Source: CAYNVS01 sp964400725
GTDB lineage: Bacteria > Myxococcota_A > SURF-8 > CAYNVS01
Assembly: GCA_964400725.1 (NCBI GenBank)
Contig: CAYNVS010000012.1
Coordinates: 1-64,000, forward strand
Reading direction: 5' to 3'
DNA: 64,000 bases
Positions within the stretch are counted from its first letter, which is position 1. Every line of letters starts with the position of its first letter. The notes under the pieces were generated by a model. It worked only from the letters and a program-made list of their open reading frames with translations. It did not search any database and was not told where the DNA came from. Of the stretch, positions 25,277-34,168 are shown piece by piece. A program made the position numbers and the translations under genes.

Positions 25277-26644
25277 TTAATAGTGCGTGAAAATAGTTAT
25301 AAACTCCGGCGGGAAATTCATATTTTCAAACGTTTCTCCGTCGGGCGTCTTCCAAGGCTCTCCATAGATTCTATTTTGATTTCCTAAACTTGTCCATGCA
25401 GGTATAAGGTTTGACGGACACGGATCGTCGCCGTCTTTTCCATGGTCGCCGCTATAACACAAAGCGTTATTAAGAAGGCTTCTTGCCATTAAGGAATGAC
25501 CGCAGTAAGTATTGCTATGCGGCGGGTTTCCTACGTCATGGTACTCGTCGTTTAAAGATAATTCGCAATGCCCCCATTCATGCGCAAGAGTTTGAGGATA
25601 TTCTAAATCATCATTAACAAAAAGATGGATTTTATTCCAATTCTCACAATAAGCTCTTCCGCTACCGGAATGCCAGCATACGTCGCAAGGAGAACCTCCG
25701 CAATAGCATCCTCCTGAGTTATATATATGCGCCTCGTAAACATATATTGAACCCATAGTTGCGCCGTATATCCTTTTAATTCCTTTCTCAGTATTATCGT
25801 AAATCAAATTCATTTGCGATTGCGTAGCGTTAAAATTTGTTCCTACAGTCAAGATATGTCTTTCATTTGGTTTTGTATAAGCGACTCTTATAGAGTATTG
25901 TCCCATTCCACTGTATGAAGGGACGGCAACGTAATACCAGCCGGTAGGATTCGATGTAGTCAAGCGGATTGCTTCGTCTCCGTAAGTAGAAATGCTTTTT
26001 TTGAAATAGTTTGTCGAGGTTGGGTAAGAACCCTGTTTAACATAAAGGTCTATATCCGCGTCGTCATATCCATGAACAATAATATTTGTCTCAAAATTAG
26101 CTTTATGTTCTACTATATAATAATTGACGTCAAAGGTTCCAAATAATATGCCATCGTAACGGAAATTGTGAAAAAGATACATATGTGTAGGCGTTTGCGG
26201 AGTTGGGTGGCATTTAACCGCTATATTATTAATGCCAACGCCGTGATAAATAATTGAATAATCAGAAAAGAAATCTAATTGAATTGTATGTATAGATGAC
26301 GGAGAAATTTCCACTTGAGTATTTGGCGAATAATAACCGCTAAGGTTTGTAATCGTAGCTCCGGAAAAAGTTAATGTATCATAATAGTATTCTGTTTCAA
26401 ATTCAGAAAAAGTAAATTTAACCGCTTGGACATTTGAGTTAAAATAAATTAACATTGAGTAATCAATATTCTCAGAATATCTGAAATCAAAGTTCCCCAT
26501 GTTTTTTGTTCTTAAATAATTCTTTGTAAAAAATGCAAAAGGCTTAATTTCAAAATTTGAACTGTTGCACGTCGCTTGAGTCCATGCGCTAACGGGTGCG
26601 GGTTGGGCGAGATTAATGAAAATTGAAAAAGAAAACAACGCCAT
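25277..26644 (-). CDS. Secreted zinc metalloprotease, probably phase-variable
   Basis: The in-frame reading from ATG 26644 gives 455 residues: a truncated signal peptide (MALFSFSIFINLA, cleavage near VSA-W), a beta-rich N-terminal region, a PPC-like domain (IDLYVKQGSYP, then PTGWYYVAVPSYSGMG), and a catalytic region with TLAHEWGHCELSLNDEY, an HExxH zinc site. Several Cys occur in a GGCYCGGSPCDVCWH cluster. The ATG at 26644 has no ribosome binding site. An ideal one (AGGAAAGGAG at 26711-26720) serves an ATG at 26700-26702, which is out of frame because of a run of 12 C. With 11 or 14 C the protein would gain 19 residues, including the Lys/Arg n-region of the signal peptide. The gene is AT-rich compared with its neighbours. 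See the findings. Confidence 0.82.
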   Translation of the reverse strand: MALFSFSIFINLAQPAPVSAWTQATCNSSNFEIKPFAFFTKNYLRTKNMGNFDFRYSENIDYSMLIYFNSNVQAVKFTFSEFETEYYYDTLTFSGATITNLSGYYSPNTQVEISPSSIHTIQLDFFSDYSIIYHGVGINNIAVKCHPTPQTPTHMYLFHNFRYDGILFGTFDVNYYIVEHKANFETNIIVHGYDDADIDLYVKQGSYPTSTNYFKKSISTYGDEAIRLTTSNPTGWYYVAVPSYSGMGQYSIRVAYTKPNERHILTVGTNFNATQSQMNLIYDNTEKGIKRIYGATMGSIYVYEAHIYNSGGCYCGGSPCDVCWHSGSGRAYCENWNKIHLFVNDDLEYPQTLAHEWGHCELSLNDEYHDVGNPPHSNTYCGHSLMARSLLNNALCYSGDHGKDGDDPCPSNLIPAWTSLGNQNRIYGEPWKTPDGETFENMNFPPEFITIFTHY

Positions 26645-26677
26645 TAACCATATAGCTTTTCTCTTTAGTATGCGTGC

Positions 26678-26689
26678 GGGGGGGGGGGG
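26678..26689 (-). repeat. Homopolymer tract C12 (G12 on +) in the metalloprotease leader
   Basis: Twelve consecutive identical bases, the longest G/C homopolymer noticed in the window, lie between the strong ribosome binding site/ATG and the signal peptide codons. Such tracts change length by slippage during replication. Confidence 0.95.
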
Positions 26690-26699
26690 AATGCCACAA

Positions 26700-26720
26700 C
26701 ATTATTTAGGCTCCTTTCCT
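26700..26720 (-). promoter_or_regulatory. Ribosome binding site and presumed true start of the metalloprotease
   Basis: AGGAAAGGAG at 26711-26720 lies 8 bases before the ATG at 26700-26702 on the minus strand. The reading frame from this ATG passes through the C12 tract and reaches the protease frame only if one base is lost or two are gained. Confidence 0.7.
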
Positions 26721-26832
26721 TTAAATGTTAATAAGAAACGCAATTTATCTTTTAGCTAGTTTTATTGTCGCCCATTTTTACGGCCGCGTCAACATTTATT
26801 TTTAAATTTATTTTTGCGGGTTCTGCGGGGTT

Positions 26833-27780
26833 TTAAAGTTCGGCCAGTTCGACGGGGTACGGCGCGAAAAGCGTTTGACCGTTTATATAACCGCCGCCCG
26901 CGCGCCCGGCAAAGCCGCGCAAAACCGCCGCGGTTTCGCGGAAAGAGCGGCGCCCTTTGCGGTATTTTTCAAGCTGCGTAAGAAATGCAGCCTTCTCCGC
27001 CGAAGAAAGCTTATTTTTAAAGTAGCCGAAAACGTGCTCCAAGGCGTTTGCGGCTTCTCCGCGTCTTCGCCCGCGCGCTAAAACGCTCTTCAACCCTTCA
27101 AAATATTCCTCAAAAATTTCCTCGACGGGGCGTTTCGTCCTGTTCGCCGCAACCGCGCCCAGCGAGCGCATCGCGTTCTGGTCGCAGGCCATCAGCAGGT
27201 ATTTGTAGCGCGAATGAAAATCTACTACTCCGCCTATTCCGTCTCGGCTTGACGCGGCGCGGAAGTCCGCAAGCGCGAAAACGGCGGTCAAAAAGCGGTC
27301 GCGGGAGGCAAAACGGGCGAGGCGAACCTCGTCCGCCGCCGGTATGCGCGGAAAGCGCCTTAAAATTTCCGCGGCGAAAAAGCCTTTGGTTTTACCGCAG
27401 GGCTCCGCCGCGTCCGCGGAATCGAACGCCTTTACGCCGTTTAGGCCGCAAGAAGGCGAGCGCGACTTGAGAATGAAGCCGTCGGTTCCGCCAAGCGCAA
27501 AGGCGGCGACGCGCGAGAATTCGGACATTTCAGCGGTAATATCGAGGCCGCTTTGCGGCTGAACGAGCCGGCGGAACCCCGCGGTTTCAACGACTCGAAC
27601 GGGGCTGCGCGGAACGCCCAAACCAGCCTCCATTTCGGGGCAAAGCGCGGTTATATCCGCGTATTTTGCGAGCTTTTTTAAAAAAGGAAAATCGAACGGC
27701 TCGCCGTCGTACCTCCAGGGACGCTGCGAATGCAGGCAAAGGCTGCAAAATATTTTCGGGCGCGGAAACTCGTTATTCAT
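26833..27780 (-). CDS. DUF523 / DUF1722 (YbgA-like) protein
   Basis: The N-terminal half matches DUF523: LKYADITALCPEMEAGLGVPR-type text, VETAGFRRL and GFILKSRSPSCGL with its conserved Cys. The C-terminal half matches DUF1722/YbgA, with FHSRYKYLLMACDQNAMRSLG, EEIFEEYFEGLKS and a YFKNKLSSAEKAAFL helix. The DUF523-DUF1722 fusion is common in bacteria and its biochemical role is unsettled. The start at 27780 is favoured because it overlaps the stop of the 57-residue gene in front; a longer in-frame form reaching 27885 would run into that gene. The length is 315 residues. Confidence 0.82.
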   Translation of the reverse strand: MNNEFPRPKIFCSLCLHSQRPWRYDGEPFDFPFLKKLAKYADITALCPEMEAGLGVPRSPVRVVETAGFRRLVQPQSGLDITAEMSEFSRVAAFALGGTDGFILKSRSPSCGLNGVKAFDSADAAEPCGKTKGFFAAEILRRFPRIPAADEVRLARFASRDRFLTAVFALADFRAASSRDGIGGVVDFHSRYKYLLMACDQNAMRSLGAVAANRTKRPVEEIFEEYFEGLKSVLARGRRRGEAANALEHVFGYFKNKLSSAEKAAFLTQLEKYRKGRRSFRETAAVLRGFAGRAGGGYINGQTLFAPYPVELAEL

Positions 27781-27946
27781 CGCCGCTAGAACCGTTATTG
27801 CGCGCGCCTTTTTCGCCGTTTTTTCTTCCGGGCGAAATAAGGCGCAGCAACGCGATAGCGATCTGCGGCCCTTTTTTAACCGCAAAAACGGTTAGTATCA
27901 CTCCCGCCAACAGGACGAGCTCGCTGAATTTTTCGATGCCGCTCAT
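27773..27946 (-). CDS. 57-residue membrane microprotein
   Basis: An ATG at 27946 with a GGAAAGG ribosome binding site opens a 57-codon frame. The product has one hydrophobic segment (SELVLLAGVILTVFAV) and a basic, Gly/Asn-rich tail (GRKNGEKGARNNG). Its TAA overlaps the start of the DUF523/DUF1722 gene by 8 bases, so translation of the two is probably coupled. No homology is recognised. The orientation rule for basic tails puts the C-terminus in the cytoplasm. Confidence 0.6.
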   Translation of the reverse strand: MSGIEKFSELVLLAGVILTVFAVKKGPQIAIALLRLISPGRKNGEKGARNNGSSGDE

Positions 27947-28204
27947 AATAAAGCCTTTCCGACGACTTAGCTTAAACAGAATAAGGCGCCGAGCCGTTTT
28001 TTGTCAAATAGCGAGCGGCTTCGAGTCGGCCTGTCTCCAAATTTTCATAATTCGCCTTCGGGCCGGTCGGGCTAAATCGCTCCGCCGCCGCGTTTTTCTC
28101 TTGCCAACGACCTTTTTTGATGGTGAAATTAAACCGAAAAGTACGATTTAAAAATTGAGGCATATTATAAAATTTTACAATCTTTTTTTGTTCCGGAGTT
28201 TTAA

Positions 28205-28933
28205 ATGAAAACGCGCTTAAAGGCATACCGACTAATATCAGCCGCGGCAATACTTGCGGGCGTAATTTTATTCCCGGCCTCGTCGGGCGCCGGCGATCCG
28301 TTTGAGACTCCTCCCGAAAACTATCCTCCTCAGGACTCCAATCCTGCGGCTGGCGCGCTCGACAGCGAAGGAGAAGAGGGCGCGTTTACGCACGAAGGCT
28401 TTTTCCTGCGGCTGGCGCTCGGCGTCGGCTACGCAAGCTCGACTCTCAAGTTTGACGGCTTCAACGCCTCGCTGAAAGGCGCGGGAGTCGCCAGCGGATT
28501 GAGCATAGGTTATTGCGTAATCGAAAATCTTGCCTTGTCGGTCGATTTTTACGGCGTTACCGTCGTCAATCCCGTTTACAGAGTTCAGTCTCAAGAGCTT
28601 AAAATCAACAACGACAGCTACGTCAACTGGTCTGGGTTCGGCGTGGGAGCGCACTATTATTTTATGCCGATAAATCTGTTCGTCGGCATGTCGCTGGGAG
28701 CCTCTGTTATGCGTCAGAAGATATGGGTAAACGACGAGCCCGCGGAAGAGATAAAGACCGACGCCGGTTTTATGATGCAGCTTTTAGTCGGCAAGGAGTG
28801 GTGGGTTTCCGAGAATTGGGGCATCGGAGTAACCGGCCAGTTTCACCTTTCCTCCCAACCTCTTAAAGAAAACGCCGACAAGAAATGGCAGGGGCTCGGC
28901 GGAGCGTTGTTTTTTAGCGCCACATACAATTGA
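28205..28933 (+). CDS. Outer-membrane beta-barrel protein
   Basis: The 242-residue protein has a signal peptide (cleavage near SGA-GD), a Pro/Asp/Glu linker of about 35 residues and a beta-barrel of the OmpA/OmpW-like kind. Alternating strands such as GFFLRLALGVGYASS, NLALSVDFYGVTVV, FGVGAHYYFMPINLFVGMS and WWVSENWGIGVTGQFHLS fit an eight-strand barrel. It ends in GGALFFSATYN, with an aromatic near the C-terminus. It reads directly into the transporter gene. Confidence 0.72.
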   Translation: MKTRLKAYRLISAAAILAGVILFPASSGAGDPFETPPENYPPQDSNPAAGALDSEGEEGAFTHEGFFLRLALGVGYASSTLKFDGFNASLKGAGVASGLSIGYCVIENLALSVDFYGVTVVNPVYRVQSQELKINNDSYVNWSGFGVGAHYYFMPINLFVGMSLGASVMRQKIWVNDEPAEEIKTDAGFMMQLLVGKEWWVSENWGIGVTGQFHLSSQPLKENADKKWQGLGGALFFSATYN

Positions 28934-28974
28934 CAAACGCAATAAACCAAACCAAGACTGCGAAGATTGAAGAG

Positions 28975-31128
28975 ATGAGCGGAAATTCAAACGGCGGAAA
29001 CTCAGGCCAGAGCCTAGGGCACCCCAAGGGGCTCTACGTTCTGTTTTTCACCGAAATGTGGGAGCGCTTCAGCTACTACGGCATGAGAGCTCTGCTCGTG
29101 CTCTACATGGTGAACTACTTCAAATGGACGCAGGAACAGGCCAGCGAGGTTTATAAGTGGTACACGAGTCTCGTTTACCTGACTCCGATATTAGGCGGCT
29201 ATCTCGCGGACAGATATTTAGGGAATAAAAAGGCGGTCATAATCGGCGCGGTTATGATGGCTATAGGGCATTTTCTCATGGCGTTCGACGCGTACACTGC
29301 GTTTTACGCGGCTCTGGCGTTTCTTATCTGCGGCAACGGCATGTTCAAGCCGAACATGTCAACGCAGGTCGGAAGGCTTTACGCGCCGGGCGACGAGCGA
29401 AAGGACGCCGCGTACACTATATTTTACATGGGCATAAATCTCGGCGCGGCTTTCTCGCCGCTGGTTTGCGGAACGCTGAAGGCGAGCTACGGCTTCCACT
29501 ACGGCTTTGCGGCGGCGGGCGTCGGCATGGTAATAGGCCTGCTTACCTATCTTCTCGGCCAGCGCTGGGTTGTGGAAATCGACAAAGGGGTCGTCGAAGC
29601 GAAGAAGAGCGACGACGACGAGCGCGAAAGCGAGCCGAGCGTCGCGCCTTTTATGAACAAAATTTCTCCTTGGTTCGTCTTCGCCGCGGCGTTTTCCTTT
29701 CTGCCGCTTGCGGTCGCAATGTATTTCATGGGCGCGGTCGATTTGTCGGTTCAGGGAATATTCCCTTACCTTTTGTGTTCCGCGGCTTTCGCCATGGCCG
29801 GATGGATTTTAATAAAAGTCAAGGCCGCGGCGCGCGACCGAGTCATTGCGATTTATCTTTTGAGCCTCTTCGTAATATTTTTCTGGGCGGCGTTCGAGCA
29901 GGCCGGAAACACAATGAATTTGTGGGCGGATCAGACGACCGACCGTTATTTAACGCAAAAAGCTCCGGCTCCGGAACTTTATCCGGCTCCGCCCGGCGAG
30001 GCGGTCGGCTTCGAGAAGGCGGCGGAAACGGGGGAAGGCCTCTTCGAGTCCATAGCGTCGTGGTGGCGTACGGCTTCGCTCGCGAAATGGTGGAGTTCCT
30101 TGTGGAATCCGGTCAGCGCGGAGTGGTTCCAGTCCGTCAACCCTGTGGCGATATTCGTCCTCGCGCCGATATTCGCATGGTTGTGGACTTTTTTAGCGCG
30201 TAAAAAGCGCAATCCTTCGACCGCGACTAAAATGGCTTTGGGAATTACGCTTATGGCCGCGGCGTTCGCGGTGATGATAATCGCGGCTAAAATCGAGGAC
30301 AAAGAAAGCCGCGTTCCGCTAGCTTCGTATCCCAATGCGGTGAAACTTGCCGACGGCGGAAAAATTACCTACCTTGACGCGCCCGACTTTAACGGCGAAG
30401 TTACAAACGGCGCGCCCGATAAAAACGCAAAATACAACAAGGCTATGGCCGGGCGCATGTCCTTCTCGAACGGAGAGCTTATTATGCGCGGAGTTTTGCC
30501 CGACGTTGAGCGCGACCGCATTCTGCGCGCTACGGTTCCGCCTTCGTTCGTCGCCAAGGCCATGGAACTGGCCAAAAAGACCAAAGAAGCCAAAGGAGAC
30601 AAATTTAAGGTTTCCGTAGTCCTAGACGAAATTCCGGTCGGGTTCGACCTAAGGTTCGCCGGTTTTCACGAAAAAAACGTATATTTCGACGAGGCTGCAA
30701 AAACGCTTTACGCGGAGAACGTTAAAATCGACGACAAAGATTACAAGTCGCTTATTCTCGCCGCCGCGGATCCTTTGTTCAGGACGGCTTTGCACGCCGT
30801 TTACGCCGAGAGCGCGAAGCGCAGGGTAAGCTCGTGGTGGCTTTTCTGGTTTTACATTTTATCGACGATAGGCGAGCTTTGTCTGTCGCCGGTCGGCCTT
30901 TCCATGGTCAGCAAGCTCGCTCCGGCGCGCTTCGCCACAATGCTGATGGGCATATGGCTGCTTACTAGCTTCTTCGGCAATTTCGCCGCCGGACAGCTAG
31001 GCGAAAGCTGGGGAACCATGACGCCGACCAACTATTTCCTGCTGCTCGTCGTCGTTTTGGGCGGCGCTAGCGCGCTGCTGTTTGTGCTGTCGAGGAAAAT
31101 CATCGCGCTTATGCACGGGGTCGAATAA
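28975..31128 (+). CDS. POT/PTR-family peptide transporter with a large insertion
   Basis: POT transporters import di- and tripeptides with protons. The N-terminal half has the family hallmarks: FFTEMWERFSYYGMRALLVLYM (ExxERFxYY), GGYLADRYLGNKK and FYMGINLGAAFSPLVCG. The C-terminal half has FWAAFEQAG and ELCLSPVGLSMVSKLAP. Typical bacterial members have 450-500 residues; this one has 717. About 180 extra residues, soluble and mixed alpha/beta, are inserted after the segment near MIIAAKIEDKES and before the next membrane helix. A shorter amphipathic insertion follows LWADQTTDRYL. The ATG at 28975 is chosen; a TTG at 28930 is in frame and overlaps the stop of the barrel gene. Confidence 0.88.
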   Translation: MSGNSNGGNSGQSLGHPKGLYVLFFTEMWERFSYYGMRALLVLYMVNYFKWTQEQASEVYKWYTSLVYLTPILGGYLADRYLGNKKAVIIGAVMMAIGHFLMAFDAYTAFYAALAFLICGNGMFKPNMSTQVGRLYAPGDERKDAAYTIFYMGINLGAAFSPLVCGTLKASYGFHYGFAAAGVGMVIGLLTYLLGQRWVVEIDKGVVEAKKSDDDERESEPSVAPFMNKISPWFVFAAAFSFLPLAVAMYFMGAVDLSVQGIFPYLLCSAAFAMAGWILIKVKAAARDRVIAIYLLSLFVIFFWAAFEQAGNTMNLWADQTTDRYLTQKAPAPELYPAPPGEAVGFEKAAETGEGLFESIASWWRTASLAKWWSSLWNPVSAEWFQSVNPVAIFVLAPIFAWLWTFLARKKRNPSTATKMALGITLMAAAFAVMIIAAKIEDKESRVPLASYPNAVKLADGGKITYLDAPDFNGEVTNGAPDKNAKYNKAMAGRMSFSNGELIMRGVLPDVERDRILRATVPPSFVAKAMELAKKTKEAKGDKFKVSVVLDEIPVGFDLRFAGFHEKNVYFDEAAKTLYAENVKIDDKDYKSLILAAADPLFRTALHAVYAESAKRRVSSWWLFWFYILSTIGELCLSPVGLSMVSKLAPARFATMLMGIWLLTSFFGNFAAGQLGESWGTMTPTNYFLLLVVVLGGASALLFVLSRKIIALMHGVE

Positions 31129-31163
31129 CGTAACCGGCCGCTTAAACGTAAAACGGATTTAAA

Positions 31164-33383
31164 ATGGAAAAGTCGCATCTTTTGTTGTTGCTGCACATGC
31201 ACCAGCCGTATTACTACGATCCGTCCGCTGGCGTTTACAGGCTGCCTTGGACCAGGCTTCACGGCGCGCGCGAATACTACGACGTAATAAGCCTCGCGCT
31301 TAAAACGGAAGAGGCGCGTCTTACGATTAACGTGGTTCCATCGCTGCTGATACAACTGCGCGACTATGAAACCGACCCTTCGCGGGACGAATTTTGGCGG
31401 TTAAGCGTCCTCGATCCGGATTCGATGAGCGAGTCCGAAAAATGTTTTGCGCTTAAAAATTTCTTCCTCGCAAACTGGAAGAACATGATTTTCCCCATTC
31501 CGCGCTACAAAGAACTGCTGGAAAAGCGCGGGCGCGAAGTCGCCAAACTGGACTGGAAGGCGGTCTGCCGCCGATTCAATAAGCAGGACGTAATAGATCT
31601 GCAAACCCTTTTTAATTTGGCGTGGCTGGGCTTTACAGCCATGGAAGAATTCCCGCAGGCGAGAGAGCTTTTACGCAAAGGGCGCGAGTTCGACGCCGCA
31701 GACCGCGACGCGGCGCTCGACGTTCAGGCTCAGGTATTGAAGCGCGTTCTGCCGCGGTTTAGCGAAGCCGCGGCGACAGGGCGCGTAGAGCTTTCCGTTA
31801 CTCCGGCGTATCATCCCATTCTGCCGCTGTTGTACGACAACAACATAAGCCGCAGAAGCGATCCGACGACGCCGATTCCGGCCGAGCCGTTTCGTTATCC
31901 GGAGGACGCCCGCGGACAAATCGAGCGCGGACGCGCGCTTTTCGAGGAATTTTTCGGGGAAAGACCCAAAGGAATGTGGCCCAGCGAAGGGGCGGTTAGC
32001 CCAGAAATCGCTCAGCTAGTCGCGCGCGACGGCTTCTCGTGGCTTGCAAGCGACGAGGAGATAATAACTACGTCGCAGCCTTCAATATCGCGCGACGACG
32101 CGGTTTACTCTCCATGGAAAGTAAGGCAGGGAACCGACGAGATAAACATGATTTTCCGAGACAAGAGGCTGTCCGATTTAATAGGTTTTACTTACAGCAA
32201 AAACGCCGCCAAGGCCGGCGTCGCGCACTTTATCGGTTCGCTTGAGGAGATAGCTAAAAGGACGGGAGGAGGGCGTCAGATAGCGGTCATTCTCGACGGC
32301 GAAAACCCGTGGGAAAATTACGAGAACGGCGGACGCGAATTCATGGAAACGCTTTACAACGAGGTCGCCAAGAGCCCCTTTGTTGAGATGGCGACGATTT
32401 CCGAGTCGCTCGCCGCGAGACCGCCGCGCAGAATTACGGAAACGATTCACTCCGCCTCGTGGATTAACAACAATTTCCGCGTATGGATAGGCGGCGAGGA
32501 AGAAAATCTGGCGTGGACCTATCTTTCCAAAACCCGGCGCGCCCTTGCGGATTTTCCGCAAAAAGATTCGCCGCAGTGGCGCGAGGCGCTTGAGGCGGTT
32601 TACGCCGCGGAGGGGAGCGACTGGTTCTGGTGGTACGGCGATACCTTCGTAAGCGAAACGCCGGAGCTGTTCGACGAGCTTTTCCGGGCTCATTTGGCGG
32701 CGGTTTACAAACGGCTTGGGCAAAGCGTTCCCGACTTTGTGAGCGTCCCCGCGCTGCGCGAAAAAATAAACGCCGCGACGTTCGAGCCTTCAAGTTATAT
32801 TTCTCCGCGCGTTACGGGCGATATTACGAATTTCTACGAGTGGCGCGGAGCCGGTAAAATGGATTTGCGCCGCGCGGCTGGCGGAGGTCAAGTCGGGGCG
32901 ATGGCCAAGACGTCGCATTACATAAAAGAGCTGTACGTCGGGTTCGACAAAACTAATCTTTATCTGCGGCTCGATTTCGCGAAGGACGAAATAGACCTGC
33001 CGAGAAAAATTATCGAAGGGGAAGGGGAGATTGAATTTTACTTCGCTTCGAAGGAGCGCGGACTATCATACCGTCTGCTCGTCGTTTCCGACGGCGGCAG
33101 AGGCGCGGCGGCGCACTTTGCGCGCAGCGAGTACGGATGCGACCGCATAGATTCGCTTAAGCCCAATGCCGGAACCGCGGCGATTAAAGCGTCGCTGGTC
33201 GCCGCCTTGCCCGTCTCGGAGTTTGGGCTGCCGCCGGGCGAAAGACTTAACATGGCGGTGCGTATTCTTAAAGAAGAACCCGACGGCTCCGCATTCGAGA
33301 TGGCTCGCTACCCCCTGCACGGCTATTACGCGATTCGCATTCCGGAGGAAGATTTTGAAAAACGCAACTGGAGCGCCATTTAA
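31164..33383 (+). CDS. Glycoside hydrolase family 57 protein
   Basis: GH57 enzymes act on alpha-glucans (amylase, glucanotransferase, branching or amylopullulanase activity). The 739-residue cytoplasmic protein has LLLHMHQPYY (family HQP motif), a SVTPAYHPILPLLYD block, GMWPSEGAVSPE (nucleophile Glu), WLASDEEI, and DGENPWENYENGG (acid/base Asp), in the expected order within the first 410 residues. The rest contains a DUF3536/alpha-mannosidase-middle-like helical part (WIGGEEENLAW) and a C-terminal beta domain. No signal peptide is present, which suggests storage-glucan metabolism inside the cell. The exact activity is not decidable here. It starts 35 bases after the transporter. Confidence 0.9.
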   Translation: MEKSHLLLLLHMHQPYYYDPSAGVYRLPWTRLHGAREYYDVISLALKTEEARLTINVVPSLLIQLRDYETDPSRDEFWRLSVLDPDSMSESEKCFALKNFFLANWKNMIFPIPRYKELLEKRGREVAKLDWKAVCRRFNKQDVIDLQTLFNLAWLGFTAMEEFPQARELLRKGREFDAADRDAALDVQAQVLKRVLPRFSEAAATGRVELSVTPAYHPILPLLYDNNISRRSDPTTPIPAEPFRYPEDARGQIERGRALFEEFFGERPKGMWPSEGAVSPEIAQLVARDGFSWLASDEEIITTSQPSISRDDAVYSPWKVRQGTDEINMIFRDKRLSDLIGFTYSKNAAKAGVAHFIGSLEEIAKRTGGGRQIAVILDGENPWENYENGGREFMETLYNEVAKSPFVEMATISESLAARPPRRITETIHSASWINNNFRVWIGGEEENLAWTYLSKTRRALADFPQKDSPQWREALEAVYAAEGSDWFWWYGDTFVSETPELFDELFRAHLAAVYKRLGQSVPDFVSVPALREKINAATFEPSSYISPRVTGDITNFYEWRGAGKMDLRRAAGGGQVGAMAKTSHYIKELYVGFDKTNLYLRLDFAKDEIDLPRKIIEGEGEIEFYFASKERGLSYRLLVVSDGGRGAAAHFARSEYGCDRIDSLKPNAGTAAIKASLVAALPVSEFGLPPGERLNMAVRILKEEPDGSAFEMARYPLHGYYAIRIPEEDFEKRNWSAI

Positions 33384-33410
33384 GATTTAGGCTTTGCAAA
33401 GAAACGAAAA

Positions 33411-33432
33411 CGGGCGGTTTTTACGCCGCCCG
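33411..33432 (-). terminator. Terminator of carD
   Basis: A perfect 7-base-pair GC stem (CGGGCGG with CCGCCCG, 8-base loop) is followed on the minus strand by TTTTCGTTTC. It lies between the convergent GH57 and carD genes and may stop both. Confidence 0.7.
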
Positions 33433-33455
33433 CCGCAAACCAAAATAATAAAACT

Positions 33456-33950
33456 TTAAACGTTGAAAATCTTTTCGAGCTCTTTCTCTATCTCGCCTTC
33501 CTTCTTCTTCTGGGCTATGGCAAGTTCCTTTACAACAAGGCTGCGCGCCATTTCGAGCATTCTGCGCTCTCCGAAGGAAAGCTCTTTTTCCTTGCCGTAT
33601 TTTAGGCTGTAAAGGTCGCGCAAAACCTCGGCGACCTCGAAAACGCTTCCCGTCTTGATTTTCTCCATGTATTCGCGGTAACGCCTGTTCCACGTCTGGT
33701 GGTCGGGAGGCGCGAGCGTTTTTTTGTTTTTGAGTATGCCGATGACTCGGTCGGCCTCCTTGCGCGTGATTACGCCGCGCAGCCCGACGTTTTTAATGTT
33801 TGTCGTCGGAATGAGAACTTTCATGCCGTTTTCGAGGATTCTTAAGACGTAGAAATCGACGTCTTTCGCGCCGACCTTACGCTTTTCGATGGACGTTACT
33901 TCCCCGACTCCGTGCGCGGGATAAACCGCTTTGTCGCCGATTTTAAACAT
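33456..33950 (-). CDS. carD: CarD/CdnL-family transcription regulator
   Basis: CarD/CdnL proteins bind the RNA polymerase beta subunit and stabilise open promoter complexes, notably at rRNA promoters. The 164-residue protein has the N-terminal RNAP-interaction Tudor-like domain (FKIGDKAVYPAHGVGEV, then DFYVLRILENGMKVLIPT) and the C-terminal helical DNA-binding region (WNRRYREYMEKIKTG, EVAEVLRDLYSLKYGKELSF-type text, MLEMARSLVVKEL). It lacks the HMGA-like tail of Myxococcus CarD, so it is CdnL-like. AAAGGAGG precedes the ATG and a good promoter lies upstream. Confidence 0.93.
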   Translation of the reverse strand: MFKIGDKAVYPAHGVGEVTSIEKRKVGAKDVDFYVLRILENGMKVLIPTTNIKNVGLRGVITRKEADRVIGILKNKKTLAPPDHQTWNRRYREYMEKIKTGSVFEVAEVLRDLYSLKYGKEKELSFGERRMLEMARSLVVKELAIAQKKKEGEIEKELEKIFNV

Positions 33951-33981
33951 TGGTGCAGCCTCCTTTAAAAAAACTATATCG

Positions 33982-34009
33982 ATTGTAACACGGGGATAAT
34001 CAAAGTCAA
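33982..34009 (-). promoter_or_regulatory. Sigma-70-type promoter for carD
   Basis: On the minus strand TTGACT (34004-34009) and TACAAT (33982-33987) are spaced by 16 bases, about 30 bases before the carD start codon. The remaining gap up to 34168 shows nothing else. Confidence 0.7.
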
Positions 34010-34168
34010 ATGTATTTAACGAGTTTTAAATAAAATAACGCGCCGAAATTATTAAAATTAATATTGCGCTTATGACGCGTACGGCGCCGTGCGCGGTTTG
34101 CCCGCCCAAATAACGCAAAGCGTTAAGCCCGCGGGAGAGGCTTGCGACGACGAGGCGGCGGAGAGCCG

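Noticed and set aside
28930..28974. TTG at 28930 as start of the POT transporter
   Set aside because: It overlaps the barrel gene stop, has no clear ribosome binding site and adds a non-conserved leader; the ATG at 28975 is preferred.
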